This document shows positions 1 through 62,927 of a stretch of 64,000 bases of DNA, piece after piece. The stretch spans positions 744,001 to 808,000 of the forward strand of contig BAAHQB010000065.1 in assembly GCA_054601695.1 (NCBI GenBank). The letters are read 5' to 3'. Source of the stretch: Amorphochlora amoebiformis (Eukaryota; Cercozoa; Chlorarachniophyceae). The position numbers were made by a program, and so were the translations under genes. Position 1 is the stretch's first letter. Each line of letters begins with the position of its first letter. Under the pieces are notes generated by a model. The model worked only from the letters and a program-made list of their open reading frames with translations, searched no databases and was not told where the DNA came from.

Positions 1-405
1 CACCGGTAGCGAACGGTCTTATGCTTTGTACAAAAAGTCGGATCGGAAGCTTTGACGGAACCTAATACCGAGATCGCAAGCAACCAAATATGGAGCTATC
101 CCATTCACCCCGAAAAAAACAAGAAAGATGTCAGGCCAATCATTTTTCGAAGAAACAGAGGAAATTGGCCTAGGGAAGGATTTCGGGCGCTGGTCAACAC
201 CATGTCCTCTTTCAACACTCCTCAATCACAGTGTGACACACCAAGGTGACAACTTTCTCATGACAGGACACGTGCATATTCGATAATCAATTTGAATATG
301 TGAGTGTAATGTGACTAGATACCGACTACCCCACTCATACCTCCGGACCACCTGGTTCTACCTCATACCGACCCGCTCGACCGGCAGAGGATCACTGGGC
401 AACAT
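1..405. other. 5' flank of the GH3 gene, no gene recognised
   Basis: No reading frame here shows a family motif or a convincing splice-bounded exon. Short open frames exist on both strands between about 19 and 249, but nothing distinguishes one from the other. The stretch is of balanced composition without TA tracts, so it plausibly holds the promoter of the hydrolase that starts at 406. No TATA box or other element can be assigned. Confidence 0.4.
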
Positions 406-29870
<29,465 letters not shown>

Positions 29871-30544
29871 CTGTCAGAGTCATGGCCACCATATGCGTGT
29901 TCGCGCGGTGTATATATGTGTTCTTCCACGCTGTAAACACTCGTCTACATATTGAAACGCCAGTGGTGATGATGTCATTGGTCGTAAGCTCCCACGTACA
30001 GATGTACACCCACAAAAACAGAAATTTTTCTGTTCTACGTGTCGCGTACACCTTATTGGCATCCACACGGCCTATGAGTACTATTCCAACCCCAATAAAC
30101 ATATACGTACATATCTACTAGCCCATATACTCAGAGGGGAAGCGTCTACTATACATGCTCCCACCACTCGAACACCCGTGCACATATTTTAGGGGGTACT
30201 TGCCGATCCGATTCTGAGCCGGAATTTTATCTTTTTTCCTTTAAATCATCGGCTTACCGAGAGACTGTGAGGGGGGAGGAGAGGGTTGGAATGTAGGAAA
30301 GGGTGAGATATGCGACAGAGATGAGGATTCCGGCCCCAACAAGGACGTTTGCGGGTGACGGGCGGCCAGTGACTGCCATGGGAACTCGCCGGCGTGATCA
30401 GGGGCAACTTCACACTGTTGTCACCCCGAGTGACATGTCAGAGATATGTCAGGAGAAATTCAAATTTTCTTTTTAAATTTATCGGTGATGAGCTGTTTGG
30501 AAACAAGCACAACACGTGCAAAGCAGCACCAGTCGTAATCACAT
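29871..30544. other. Region between the unrecognised minus gene and the tandem array
   Basis: Probable 5' region of the minus-strand gene; its upstream exons were not found. Open frames on both strands at 29858-30121 cannot be ranked. A hairpin-forming inverted repeat lies at about 30497-30585, with CACGTGCAAAGCAGCAC opposite GTGCTGCTTTGCACGT. Confidence 0.4.
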
Positions 30545-31000
30545 TACATGTTTTGTGCTGCTTTGCACGTCTTGCTTCCAAATAGCACGCGCGTTGTACC
30601 CCGACAGCCCCAGTTCGGCGGGTACACGCTACCGTCCGACCCCCTCCGTGCGACCCCCTCCGTGCGACCCCCTCCGTGCGAAGGCAGGAGACAGCGTGAA
30701 TCAAGGCGTGACACTGTCGACTACGTAGTTCTTGGCAGAAAACGAGACGTTACCACCTGGCAACTGTAATCCCACGGGCGTTTTCTTAACTCCCAAAAAA
30801 ATGGAAAATACCTTAAAAATACGGTAGATCTTAGGCGGGAATACCTAAACCTGCACTTCGGCGCAGATAGTTGAATTCTCGTTGGTCTGAGTGTTTGAAA
30901 AAATAGTGAGCAATTTAGGTAGATCTACCCAGAACCCAACCTGGAATGGTAACGGTTGTGCGTTTTGCCATGTGACGGAATGCATAACCCAAAGCGAAAA

Positions 31001-31129
31001 ATGAAGGGGTGAGTCATTATAAACATAACATGCAATGTTACTCACACACACACACACACACACATGAATGGTGTGTATGTGTATATATATATGTGTATAT
31101 AGGTGTGTGTTTATACATATATTAATATG

Positions 31130-31189
<60 letters not shown>

Positions 31190-31704
31190 TTTCCCACAGT
31201 TCAAAGCAAACTTCGAAGCCCAACCTTGAGCACAAAGCTCCAGAGACAGAAACGAAACAAGAAGGAAGCGCCCAAGCATCGATCCAATCTCAGCCTTTCC
31301 AGGGGACTCCAAACGAGGCCAAGTTGGGCCTCTCAGAGACCAAATCCGATCCTGAAAGCGAGATCAAGAGGACTCGCATCGTCGTCGGCCTAAAAGAGAT
31401 GCTCAGCCGGTTCACAGTATCTGAGAACATGTACGTCGAGCTCGCCGGAGTCGTCGAACGCGACTACCCCACTAACCGAGATAGAGTTGATGCCGTCCAA
31501 CGCATCCTCTCACGATGGAAAGAGGCCGGCGCCTTGAGGCTGCGCACGGACACCTTGGGGCGATGCCCGGGGACCCAGTCGTCGAGCCAGTCGTCGAGCC
31601 AGTCGTCGAGCCAGTCGTCGAGCCGGTCGTCGAGCCAGTCCGATGGCCCAGTCGTCGAGCCAGTCGTCGATCCATCGGGAAAATCACAGTTCGATTCTTC
31701 ATGA
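31001..31704 (+). CDS. Array-family protein, copy 1 (170 aa)
   Basis: Two exons: 31001-31008 (ATG AAG GG, then a strong GTGAGT donor) and 31200-31704 after TTTCCCACAG; the joined frame is 171 codons with stop. The first half is polar and low-complexity ([19 protein letters not shown]). Residues of about 60-125 form the conserved core ([45 protein letters not shown]), predicted helical by eye. The C-terminus is a 12-bp repeat encoding QSSS units. The core may be a small helical or DNA-binding-like fold, but no family is recognised. The tiny first exon is inferred from phase; a different start is possible. Confidence 0.65.
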
Positions 31705-32252
31705 CTAGTGAAATCTTAAGATTCGTGTGTGTATCTAGATATGTCCAGTAGTATAAGCATAATGTTTTTTTTTAACTAAAATTCAACAACAGAACTGATT
31801 GTCTAGCTAGATTGTAGATTGTAGAGGTTAGGCTGAACTTGAGTCGGTAGCAATATCATAGTAACCGCAATATCTAGAATATCAGTAACGGCAATATCAT
31901 ATATAGTCTAGTAGTAACGGGGCAAATTCTAGAAATTCTAGAATCTGAAATAAAATATCAAACGGTCATTATCTAGATCTCTGGCGTTAACGTTCCGATT
32001 TTAAATAGTATATATACGTATCGTATCACTTAGCAGAGTCGAGTGACAGTAATGATTGCATATCACGACGACACGTGTCATTTATATATCATCCGATGAC
32101 CAAGGCATCCTATTGCTCAGACCTGTTAGCAAAAACATAACATTTTTATATATTTTCATATGATATCTTTATTATTATCTTATATATGTATGTAGCTATT
32201 TATATATGCATCATATTTATGTGGGAAGTCATATTTACAATTTTAAAACATA

Positions 32253-32316
<64 letters not shown>

Positions 32317-32319
32317 GTA

Positions 32320-32350
<31 letters not shown>

Positions 32351-32643
32351 TGTTTCGTTTACATACGTTGTCTTAAAAGCTTGGTTAGGGTTAGGGTATA
32401 AGAGCTACGGTTAGGGTTAGGTTTAGGGTTAGGGTTTGGATTAGAGTTAGGCTTGGATTACGGTCAGGGTTACGGAAAGGTTACGGTTTCGTTACATACG
32501 TCGTCTTAAAGTTTAGTTTAGGGTTAGGTTTAGAGCTAGGGTTACGGAAAGGTTACGGTTTCGTTACATACGTCGTCTTAAAGTTTAGTTTAAGGTTAGG
32601 TTTAGAGCTAGGGTTAGGGCTAGGTACGTGTAATGAAGTGTCA

Positions 32644-32693
<50 letters not shown>

Positions 32694-32772
32694 CATATTC
32701 TATGATTATATATATATATATATGTTTATATATATATGTATATATAATATATTCATGTATATCGATATCATG

Positions 32773-32818
<46 letters not shown>

Positions 32819-32970
32819 TTAATATGTCTTACATTGTTAAATGTCTTTATTTGTATTTCATATGTACGTAAATACATAATATTATTAATACGTACATAAT
32901 GTTTGCACATACACAAACTTTGAACTAATACGCATACTGCATATATCCTATGATATATAAATGTATATAA

Positions 32971-33002
<32 letters not shown>

Positions 33003-33009
33003 GTATATA

Positions 33010-33050
<41 letters not shown>

Positions 33051-33151
33051 CGGCACTCCACTGCCTGCTTCGCAGTACGTGTCGTTTCGATAATTAACGC
33101 TCCGCGTCGTATCAGCACAATAAGCTATCGCTGATTACTATGCTACGCTTA

Positions 33152-33213
<62 letters not shown>

Positions 33214-33227
33214 CATATATACTATAT
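31705..33227. other. 3' flank of array copy 1
   Basis: Conserved flank of the unit: AT-rich sequence with repeated ATATCAGTAACGGCAATATC-like motifs, TA tracts and a TTAGGG-variant segment at 32378-32630 that contains two copies of GGTTACGGTTTCGTTACATA. On the minus strand this flank resembles the 3' end of the reductase gene at 61740-62510 (see findings). No separate gene is seen. Confidence 0.6.
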
Positions 33228-34012
33228 GCGGCAGTCTGATTCGGCCATGGTCTTACGCCGAGGGGTGATCGTGATGCCCTGATGACTTATGTACAGTGTT
33301 GACCTTGAGTTCCAACATTTCTGCTTGAAAGCGACAGCCGTTATCGCAACAAGTGGACGCCAAGGGAACATCACATGTGTATTTGTGCTGCTTTGCACGT
33401 GTTGTCCTTGCGTCCAAACAGCTGGCACGCGTTGTGCCCCGCCGGCCCAAGTTCGGCTGGTACACGCTACCGTCCGACCCCCTCCGTGCGACCCCCTCCG
33501 TGCGACCCCCTCCGTGCGAACCCCTCCGTGTGACCCCCTCCGTGCGACCCCCTCCGTGCGACTGGAAGGCAGGAGACAGCGTGAATCAAGGCGTGACACT
33601 GTCGACTACGTAGTTCTTGGCAGAAAACGAGACGTTACCACCTGGCAACTGTAATCCCACGGGCGTTTTCTTAACTCCCAAAAAAATGGAAAATACCTTA
33701 AAAATACGGTTGATCTTAGGCGGGAATGCCTAAACCTGCACTTCGGCGCAGATAGTTGAACTCTAGTTGGTCCCTGAGTGTTTGAAAAATAGTGAGCAAT
33801 TTAGGTAGATCTACCCAGAATCTAATATGGAATGGCAAGGTTTGTGCATTTTGAGATTTTACGGATTATGCATAATCCAAGGGAAACCATGAAGTCATGT
33901 ATAAACATAAATACATGCAAAGTTACTCACTCACACACACACACACACATGAATGGTGTGTATGTGTATATATATATGTATATAGGTGTGTGTTTATACA
34001 TATATTAATATG

Positions 34013-34054
<42 letters not shown>

Positions 34055-34072
34055 TATATATATATATATAAC

Positions 34073-34109
<37 letters not shown>

Positions 34110-34118
34110 TTCCCACAG

Positions 34119-34632
34119 TTCAAAGCAAACTTCGAAGCCCAACCTTGAGCACAAAGCTCCAGAGACAGAAACGAAACAAGAAGGAAGCGCCCAAGCATCG
34201 ATCCAATCTCAGCCTGTCCAGGGGACTCCAAACGAGGCCAAGTTGGGCCTCTCAGAGACCAAATCCGATCCTGAAAGCGAGATCAAGAGGACTCGCATCG
34301 TCGTCGGCCTAAAAGAGATGCTCAGCCGGTTCACAGTATCTGAGAACATGTACGTCGAGCTCGCCGGAGTTGTCGAACGCGACTACCCCACTAACCGAGA
34401 TAGAGTTGATGCCGTCCAACGCATCCTCTCACGATGGAAAGAGGCCGGCGCCTTGAGGCTGCGCACGGACACCTTGGGGCGATGCCCGGGGACCCAGTCG
34501 TCGAGCCAGTCGTCGAGCCAGTCGTCGAGCCAGTCGTCGAGCCAGTCGTCGAGCCGGTCGTCGAGCCAGTCCGATGGCCCAGTCGTCGAGCCAGTCGTCG
34601 ATCCAGTCGTCGATCCATCGGGAAAACCATAG
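34119..34632 (+). pseudogene. Array-family gene, copy 2, probable loss of first exon
   Basis: The second exon is intact and nearly identical to copy 1, with one or two extra QSSS units and an altered end. The first-exon region near 33890-33900 has changed: it reads ATGAAGTCATG instead of ATGAAGGGGTGAGT, so the donor seen in the other two copies is gone. Either the copy uses another start or it is no longer expressed. Confidence 0.5.
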
Positions 34633-35200
34633 TTCGATTCTTCATGACTAGTGAAATCTTAAGATTCGTGTGTGTATCTAGATATGTCCAGTAGTATATA
34701 TAAGCATAATGTTTTTTTTTTAACTAAAATTCAACAACAGAAGATGATTGTCTAGCTAGATTGTAGATTGTAGAGGTTAGGCTGAACTTGAGTCGGTAGC
34801 AATATCATAGTAACCGCAATATCTAGAATATCAGTAACGGCAATATCATATATAGTCTAGTAGTAACATCGCAAATTCTAGAAATTCTAGAATCTGAAAT
34901 AAAATATCAAACGGTCATTGTCTTGATCTCTGGCGTTAACGTTCCGATTTTAAATAGTATCGTATCACTTAGCAGAGTCGAGTGACAGTAATGATTGCAT
35001 ATCACGACGACACGTGTCATTTATCATCCGATGACCAAGGCATCCTATTGCTCAGACCTGTTAGCAAAAACATAACATTTTTATATATTTTCATATGATA
35101 TCTTTATTATTATCTTATATATGTATGTAGCTATTTATATATGCATCATATTTATGTGGTAAGTCATATTTACAATTTTAAAACATATATAATATATATG

Positions 35201-35242
<42 letters not shown>

Positions 35243-35572
35243 GTATGTACATATATATATATATATATATATATTGTTTCGTTTACATACGTTGTCTTAA
35301 AAGCTTGGTTAGGGTTAGGGTAAGAGCTACGGTTAGCGTTAGGTTTAGGGTTAGGGTTTGGATTAGAGTTAGGCTTGGATTACGGTCAGGGTTACGGAAA
35401 GGTTACGGTTTCGTTACATACGTCGTCTTAAAGTTTAGTTTAGGGTTAGGTTTAGAGCTAGGGTTACGGAAAGGTTACGGTTTCGTTACATACGTCGTCT
35501 TAAAGTTTAGTTTAAGGTTAGGTTTAGAGCTAGGGTTAGGGCTAGGTACGTGTAATGAAGTGTCATGATATA

Positions 35573-35611
<39 letters not shown>

Positions 35612-35691
35612 CATATTCTATGATTATATATATATATATATATATGTTTATATATATATGTATATATAATATATTCATGTATATCGATATC

Positions 35692-35737
<46 letters not shown>

Positions 35738-35879
35738 ATATGTCTTACATTGTTAAATGTCTTTATTTGTATTTCATATGTACGTAAATACATAATATTA
35801 TTAATACGTACATAATGTTTGCACATACACAAACTTTGAACTAATACGCATACTGCATATATCCTATGATATATAAATG

Positions 35880-35958
<79 letters not shown>

Positions 35959-36058
35959 CGGCACTTCACTGCCTGCTTTGCAGTACGTGTCGTTTCGATA
36001 ATTAACGCTCCGCGTCGTATCAGCCAATAAGCTATCGCTGATTACTATGCTACGCTTA

Positions 36059-36120
<62 letters not shown>

Positions 36121-36760
36121 CATATATACTATATGCGGCAGTCTGATTCGGCCATGGTCTTACGCCGAGGGGTGATCGTGATGCTCTGATGACTTATGTA
36201 CAGTGTTGACCGTGAGTTCCAACATTTCTGCTTGAAAGCGACAGCCGTTATCGCAACAAGTGGACGCCAAGGGAACATCACATGTGTATTTGTGCTGCTT
36301 TGCATGTGTTGTCCTTGCGTCCAAACAGCTGGCACGCGTTGTGCCCCGCCGGCCCAAGTTCGGCTGGTACACGCTACCGTCCGACCCCCTCCGTGCGACT
36401 GGAAGGCAGGAGACAGCGTGACTCAAGGCGTGACACTGTCGACTACGTAGTTCTTGGCAGAAAACGACCAACCGTAATCATATGGGCGTTTTTCTTAGTA
36501 ATCCCATGGGCGTTTTTCTTCGTCTCGCAAGTTCCATGAATGCTCCTGAAAAATGGAAAATACCTTAAAAATACGGTTGATATTAGGCGTGAATGCCCAT
36601 TTCTGGCCCACTCGGCGCATATAGTTCAGCTCTCGGTGTGCGCTCAGCTTTCGTATGAAAAAATAGTGAGCAATTTAGGTAGATCTACCCAGAACCCAAC
36701 CTGGAATGGTAACGGTTGTGCGTTTTGCCATGTGACGGAATGCATAACCCAAAGCGAAAA

Positions 36761-36840
36761 ATGAAGGGGTGAGTCATTATAAACATAACATGCAATGTTA
36801 CTCACACACACACACACACTCACATGAATGGTGTATATAT

Positions 36841-36873
<33 letters not shown>

Positions 36874-36900
36874 AACATTATATTAATATATATATATATA

Positions 36901-36942
<42 letters not shown>

Positions 36943-37390
36943 ATTATATATATATATATATACATATATATATACATATGTATATTTATACATATATATT
37001 TCCCACAGTTCAAAGCAAACTTCGAAGCCCAACCTTGAGCAAAAAGCTCCAGAGACAGAAACGAAACAAGAAGGAAGCGCCCAAGCATCGATCCAATCTC
37101 AACCTGTCCAGGGGACTCCAAACGAGGCCAAGTTGGGCCTCTCAGAGACCAAATCCGATTCTGAAAGCGAGATCAAGAGAACTCGCATTGTCGTCGGCCT
37201 AAAAGAGATGCTCAGCCGGTTCACAGTATCTGAGAACATGTACGTCGAGCTCGCCGGAGTTGTCGAACGCGACTACCCCACTAATCGAGAAAGAGTAGAG
37301 GCCGTCCAACGCATCCTCTCAGAATGGAAAGAGGCCGGCGTCTTGAGGCTCCGTACGGACGCCTTGAGGCGCCAGCCAGTGACAAATTGA
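36761..37390 (+). CDS. Array-family protein, copy 3 (129 aa)
   Basis: Exons 36761-36768 and 37009-37390 give 130 codons with stop. The first exon and GTGAGT donor are intact. The core is conserved with changes ([20 protein letters not shown]), and the protein ends in RRQPVTN before the QSSS tract, which is absent. The array unit is cut off after this gene, where TA-rich sequence begins. Confidence 0.62.
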
Positions 37391-37398
37391 GTGATATA

Positions 37399-37436
<38 letters not shown>

Positions 37437-37676
37437 AGAGAGTAAATAAATATATTATATATTCAAAATAAAAGTATGAATATATATATATATATATAAT
37501 ATAGATATATATATTTATATTTATATATATATTTTTATATAATGAAAATATATCTAAATTTTATATAAAAAAATAAATATCAAGATATACATATATATAT
37601 ACACACACACATATATATATATATTTAATTTTTATATTATATACATATATATAAAAACAATATTAAATATTATATA

Positions 37677-37731
<55 letters not shown>

Positions 37732-38195
37732 TATAGAATATAGATATAGTCACGGTTGTACACGCGTTACTAGTCTTAGCGTGAGACAACTATTAACACG
37801 CGACAAAATATCCAATATTATTTTTCAATTTTTTTTTTTAATTATTGCTTGAAACCTGGTATCCTATATTGCTTAACGATATTCGATTCCTAACAGTCGT
37901 GTTGCAAGTGTTGTCACACGGTTTTCCTCATAGCCGTCGTGTGCAAGATGTCGGTATATCCTAGATGCAGCGTACTCTGATCAATTAACGTTAAGTTGGG
38001 ATCATTGAATAGTCAGGACAACTCATTGTATTAATATTGAATAGGTACAAAGATATACATAGTAGTCGAGTATAACGTTATCATGGTACTATATTTATTA
38101 TATAATATTGCACATGTAATATATATATATATATATATATAATTACATATAACATCATGATATATATACTATCGATACGGCTGTATATATCTAGT

Positions 38196-38247
<52 letters not shown>

Positions 38248-38846
38248 ACCATGATTTATACGTAGTATCTAGATTATATAAGAATACATAAAAATAAAAT
38301 ATATAATACATATCGAGGTTACGCATTCGTATCTCAGCGTATGTCCAAGATCAGAGTCTAGATGGATAATATCTGTAACCATAGACAGACTAGAGTAAAT
38401 CAAGCTAACTACTGGATGTCTGGGTTGTAAGATAAACTAAGATAATTGTACAATAATTTTAGTCAAATTATCATGACGGTTTATATTAAAAAACATAGAT
38501 ACGATATATGTATATGTGTATATATATATTATGTATAAATATATTACATACATATATATACATTATATACATATATATATATATATTTATTTACCAGATT
38601 TCCTCATTGTTAATTAACAAATACAAATTTCGAAAGCACAGCACACACAGAACATCGATCTAGTCCATCAACAAATACAAATTTTGAAATCGCACAAAAC
38701 CTTTGAACTGGATTGGACATAATTCTTTCCATATACGTAATATTTTTGTGTAATTATAGAACTCATAAATAATTATTGATGTGTGCAAAAAAGCAGAAAA
38801 TTTAGTATGTATCATGATGTAAAATAACACATGTATAAATATATAT

Positions 38847-38877
<31 letters not shown>

Positions 38878-38947
38878 TATATCACAAATATTACCTAAAT
38901 ATAAAAATATATATCGCCCTCCATTTTTTAAGCCTATATATATTTAC

Positions 38948-39024
<77 letters not shown>

Positions 39025-39360
39025 TCGCTGCTCTCTTTTCTCTCCCTGTTTTCTTTTTTTTCCCTCACACGCTACTCGCCCTCGCCCTCACACTTCATTT
39101 TCCTCCTCTCTTCCCTTTTTTTCGTCTTCCCTTTTCCCTCCCCTATTTCCCTCCTTGTTTCCCTCCCTGTTTCCCTCAGGAGTTGGATCGGTTGTTTCGC
39201 TGGCGATTATCCGAATTCTGACGTCTGATCTCGATTTAGGAGAGAGAGTATCTCTACGGCCAACTAGGGATCTCGACTTAGGGGAGGGAGTATCCCTGCC
39301 GTTAACCTTGAAGATCTGTGAGATGGTAACGGTTACGGTTGGTGTTAGGAAAACCGTTAC
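37391..39360. other. AT-rich region without recognised genes
   Basis: TA tracts alternate with unique AT-rich sequence (37740-38530, 38590-38820). There is a short direct repeat AACAAATACAAATTT with GAAA near 38620 and 38672. A pyrimidine-rich stretch at 39030-39180 is followed by two units of a TCTCGA.TTAGGGGAG..GTATC repeat at 39228-39300. C-terminal exons of the minus-strand transporter may lie near 39230-39350, but none could be fixed. Confidence 0.45.
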
Positions 39361-39455
39361 AATGTAGATGCGAGTTTGCATGGGCTTGGGAAAGCATGAT
39401 GTAGATGGAGTACGTGTATGCATGTGTGTGAATGTGTAAATGTGAATGAGTGTAC

Positions 39456-47242
<7,787 letters not shown>

Positions 47243-47389
47243 GACGACTTCAATCTAACAACCCGAAAATTCCCGGAAAGAAAAAAATCTCCCGATCTAA
47301 TATTGCCATCTGGCAACAAATTCCGAAATAATAAGATAGTTTTCCGAAATAATAATGAAAACGTTCGCAAAACCTTTCTTTCTCTCCTC

Positions 47390-47490
47390 CTGTGAGTTGG
47401 AACTCTGATATCTCCTAAGGTTAGGACTGACACTCGGAGAAGGATTTGACACTCGGAGAAGGATTTGACACTCGGAGAAGGATTGAGATT
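47390..47490. repeat. 19-bp direct repeat
   Basis: GACACTCGGAGAAGGATTT-type units occur three times in a row (about 47430-47486) in the region 5' of the transporter. No gene is associated. Confidence 0.8.
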
Positions 47491-47639
47491 TGGTTAGCGC
47501 TATTAGGGTTTGGCTTATCGGTGCCAAGTTAGGGGTTAGCATCAGGGTTAGGGTTAGGTTACGTAGTATAAGATAGCTGGAGTGTGGGCTATGAACGTTA
47601 GGATTGTAAAAGATTTCAAGTTTGAAGGCTGTTAGGCTG

Positions 47640-47682
47640 TTAGGGTTAGGGTTAAGGTTAGGGTTAGGGTTAGGGTTAGGGT
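47640..47682 (-). repeat. TTAGGG array abutting a stop codon
   Basis: About six TTAGGG units directly follow the stop codon of the small minus-strand gene (minus strand TAA then ACCCTAACCC). Confidence 0.9.
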
Positions 47683-49305
<1,623 letters not shown>

Positions 49306-49754
49306 GATAGCAAATCTTGACAGCCTTCGAGCCTTATCTTTCCGCTTTATATTCCTGCTTGGACGGGTCTCTAACCCCATCACGTTCACCACCTCTGGAC
49401 AATCTTCAGATCTCTGCGTGAATGCATGTACGTCTAAGGATACGTACATATCTCTCGAATCTCACAACACTCGGCCTAGGGCTATCTTGAGACCTCTGTA
49501 TGTAAGCATGATTGTTGGTACATATGTAAATATGCATGTATGGATGCATGTATGTATTTCTAAAGATGCATATATGTCTAATGTCATGAAAAGTCGCACT
49601 CATTTAGTGAATCTTTGTTTGTGTGTAGGCATGTATGTATATATGTATGTGAGATGCATACATGTGTCTCTAATCTCATCCATATGCTGAGATATCTGTC
49701 GGTATGCATGTATGTATGGTTCGTATTTGTACATGAACACATCATGACATATAT

Positions 49755-49794
<40 letters not shown>

Positions 49795-49799
49795 GTACA

Positions 49800-50045
49800 T
49801 ATGGTTTTCTCTCTCTTTTCTCATTTCTATTCCCCCCTCTCTTTTCTCATCTCTGTTCCTCCCTCCCTTTTCTCGTGATCGCTACGTATCTCTCTTGCTT
49901 TAATTCTGTTTTCCATCCTTTTCTCGAGATCACTTTGGATCCTTGCTTTATTTCTGTTTTCGTTCGTTTTACTTTCGTTTTCTTGTGATCACTACGGATC
50001 TCTCTTGCTCTTTTTCTCTCTATTTACTCTTTCTCTATTTCTCAG
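49800..50045 (+). repeat. Pyrimidine-rich degenerate repeat
   Basis: Units such as TTTTCTCGTGATCGCTACG followed by TATCTCTCTTGCTTTA recur three to four times and end in the acceptor-like TATTTCTCAG at 50045. Confidence 0.8.
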
Positions 50046-50120
50046 AATGAGTTTACGTTTACTGTTCCTGGCAAGAAAACCTTGGGGTCTTTCTCACCTA
50101 ACTTTCCAGTTCCTGTCTGA
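50046..50120 (+). other. Possible terminal exon of an unidentified gene
   Basis: After a long pyrimidine tract and TTTCTCAG the frame NEFTFTVPGKKTLGSFSPNF runs to a TGA at 50118-50120. It has the look of a last exon, but no upstream exon could be found on the plus strand. The opposite strand is also open, so the call is weak. Confidence 0.35.
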
Positions 50121-50456
50121 CGGGTGGTCAGGATAATTTGAGATGTATATATATATATATAATATATATATATATATTTATATATGTATACACGTACACG
50201 TGGGAGATTGAGTGATAAGTGGATGTGCGAAGTCCAGACACGCATGTACATATAGCCGTCAGATCTGTCAAGCACATGGGCCATTTTCACGGATGGCATG
50301 TGGGTTTCGAGCTCATGGGAAATAAAAACAGTGCGATAAATCCAGACAATAAAATGCAACCTCGATGAATGACCGTGGAGTCTCTCGCTCCATACCAGAG
50401 GTTTCCTCGTTGAAGACACCTTACGAACGCGGAATACCACAGAAGAGAATGGAAAA

Positions 50457-50654
50457 ATGAAAAATGAGAAATTACATGATGTTTCATTTTCACACATAGG
50501 AAAGATCCCTGTGGACGCGTTTAAACGTGCCAATCGAGCGATACATACCGAGCTTCGTGTCATTCGATGTGTGAGAGTCTCTGGCGGCGCTTTGCGGATG
50601 ATTCAGCATATTCTCGCTTTTTCGACCGAGGTAATCCTTTCGATTAGGCCGTAG
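50457..50654 (+). other. Possible short gene or exon
   Basis: An open frame of 65 codons starts at 50457. Within it 50500-50630 is bounded by CACACATAG and a GTAATC donor and reads KIPVDAFKRANRAIHTELRV.., a helix-like stretch. Whether it is a single-exon gene or one exon of a longer gene is unclear. No family was recognised. Confidence 0.35.
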
Positions 50655-51502
50655 TGTGTATGTCTACCTTCGACACTTAGGATCGACCTGCAAAAATTTG
50701 AGATGTTCAACGAGGGTGATCGAGCAATGAGGTCCTAGGAAAAGAGAGGGGTTCAGTAGATAGCTGAGGGCAAGTATGGTCAAAGCCCACCTCACCGAAT
50801 CTGGTCTATCAAGTCTCTTGTCGTTACCGATGCCGTTATGTCCATGTCAAGAATTCAACACGGTTGTGTCCAAGACCTATAGATAGAATACTGAAAGTCA
50901 TCTAGAAGCTCTTAATACAGAAGCGGAAACGGATCCGGAGGAAGGGATAAATTTAGGGATGTCAGCGATGCATGGAGGATAAATTTAGTCATCTGCCCCC
51001 AACCCCGGCCCACGGCATTACAGACTGACTTTGGTTGGTATAGTCTTGAGATTTCTTAAGACATGTAAATTCAGTCAACGCCGATGTTGGAGGGGCCATT
51101 GTTCTCGTCACCTCTGGAGATTGCTTCTGGACCAATCTCCAGAGAGGCTGGGAGAGAAAGAGATTCCTAAAATCGGGGATTGGGTCTTAAAATCCGATTT
51201 ATCCCACGAATCCCGGTTTTCAATTTAAAAAAGGAACGGGTGGGTACTGTCAGGCACTGACGGCCAGTGACGGGCTTCAACTTTCACTACCCTGTCCACG
51301 GGGACCGTGCGGCCCGGAACCCAATGCATTTTCTGTGGAGCTTATTTGGGTTCCTTTTGCCGCGCATATCTCACCGAGCAACGAACATGGTGATCAGTAC
51401 ATTTTTGTCTCTATTATTTCGCGTGGGGTTGAAAAAATTGGGTGGGGGGGGGGGGGGGGGGCTTGGTTTGAGGGATTGTGATGTATTTAATGTTTTTGAT
51501 AG
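50655..51502. other. Probable 5' region of the reductase gene
   Basis: Balanced-composition sequence with no recognised exon. It contains a run of about 17 G at 51446-51462 shortly before the reductase start at 51503. Promoter elements cannot be assigned. Confidence 0.4.
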
Positions 51503-62510
<11,008 letters not shown>

Positions 62511-62927
62511 GCATAGGATGCCTTGGTCATCGGATGATAAATGACACGTGTCGTCGTGATATGTAATCATTACTGTCACTCGACTCTGCTATAAGTGCTA
62601 AAATACTATTTAAAATCGGAACGTTAACGGTTGAGTTTTGCCGAGAGATCTAGATAGTAACCGTTTGATATTTTATATCAGATTCTAGAATTTCTAGAAT
62701 TTGCCCCGTTACTACTAGGCTATGATATTGCCGTTACTGATATTGCCGTTACTATGATATTGCTATTGACTAGAATGACTCAGTTCAGCCTAAAACTAGT
62801 AACTAGAGTAAAAGCCAGAAAAGCTACAATCTCTACAATTTGAACTCAGTTAAAAAAAAACATTATGCTTAGAATACTGGATATGTCTAGACACTATAGA
62901 GACATACACACGAATCTTAAGATTTCA

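Larger units (their letters stand above)
30545..37390 (+). repeat. 2.9-kb tandem segmental array, two units plus a partial third
   Basis: Near-identical units run about 30545-33227, 33228-36122 and 36123-37390 (truncated). Homologous exon starts at 31200, 34119 and 37009 give periods of 2919 and 2890 bp. Each unit holds a CGACCCCCTCCGTG minisatellite (about 3, 6 and 1 units), a small two-exon gene, a conserved AT-rich 3' flank, and (in the first two) a TTAGGG-variant stretch with a CGTTACATACGTCGTCTTAA repeat. Substitutions are few outside TA tracts. Confidence 0.92.

Noticed and set aside
31472-31751. Alternative frames with VVEPVVEP or TGSTTGST repeats over the QSSS tract
   Set aside because: A 12-bp repeat is open in several frames. 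The QSSS frame is chosen because it continues the conserved core and the upstream exon phase.
50042-50563. 173-codon minus-strand open frame
   Set aside because: Its middle is read from a TA tract and its C-terminus lies opposite a more convincing plus-strand terminal exon. It shows no family motif.
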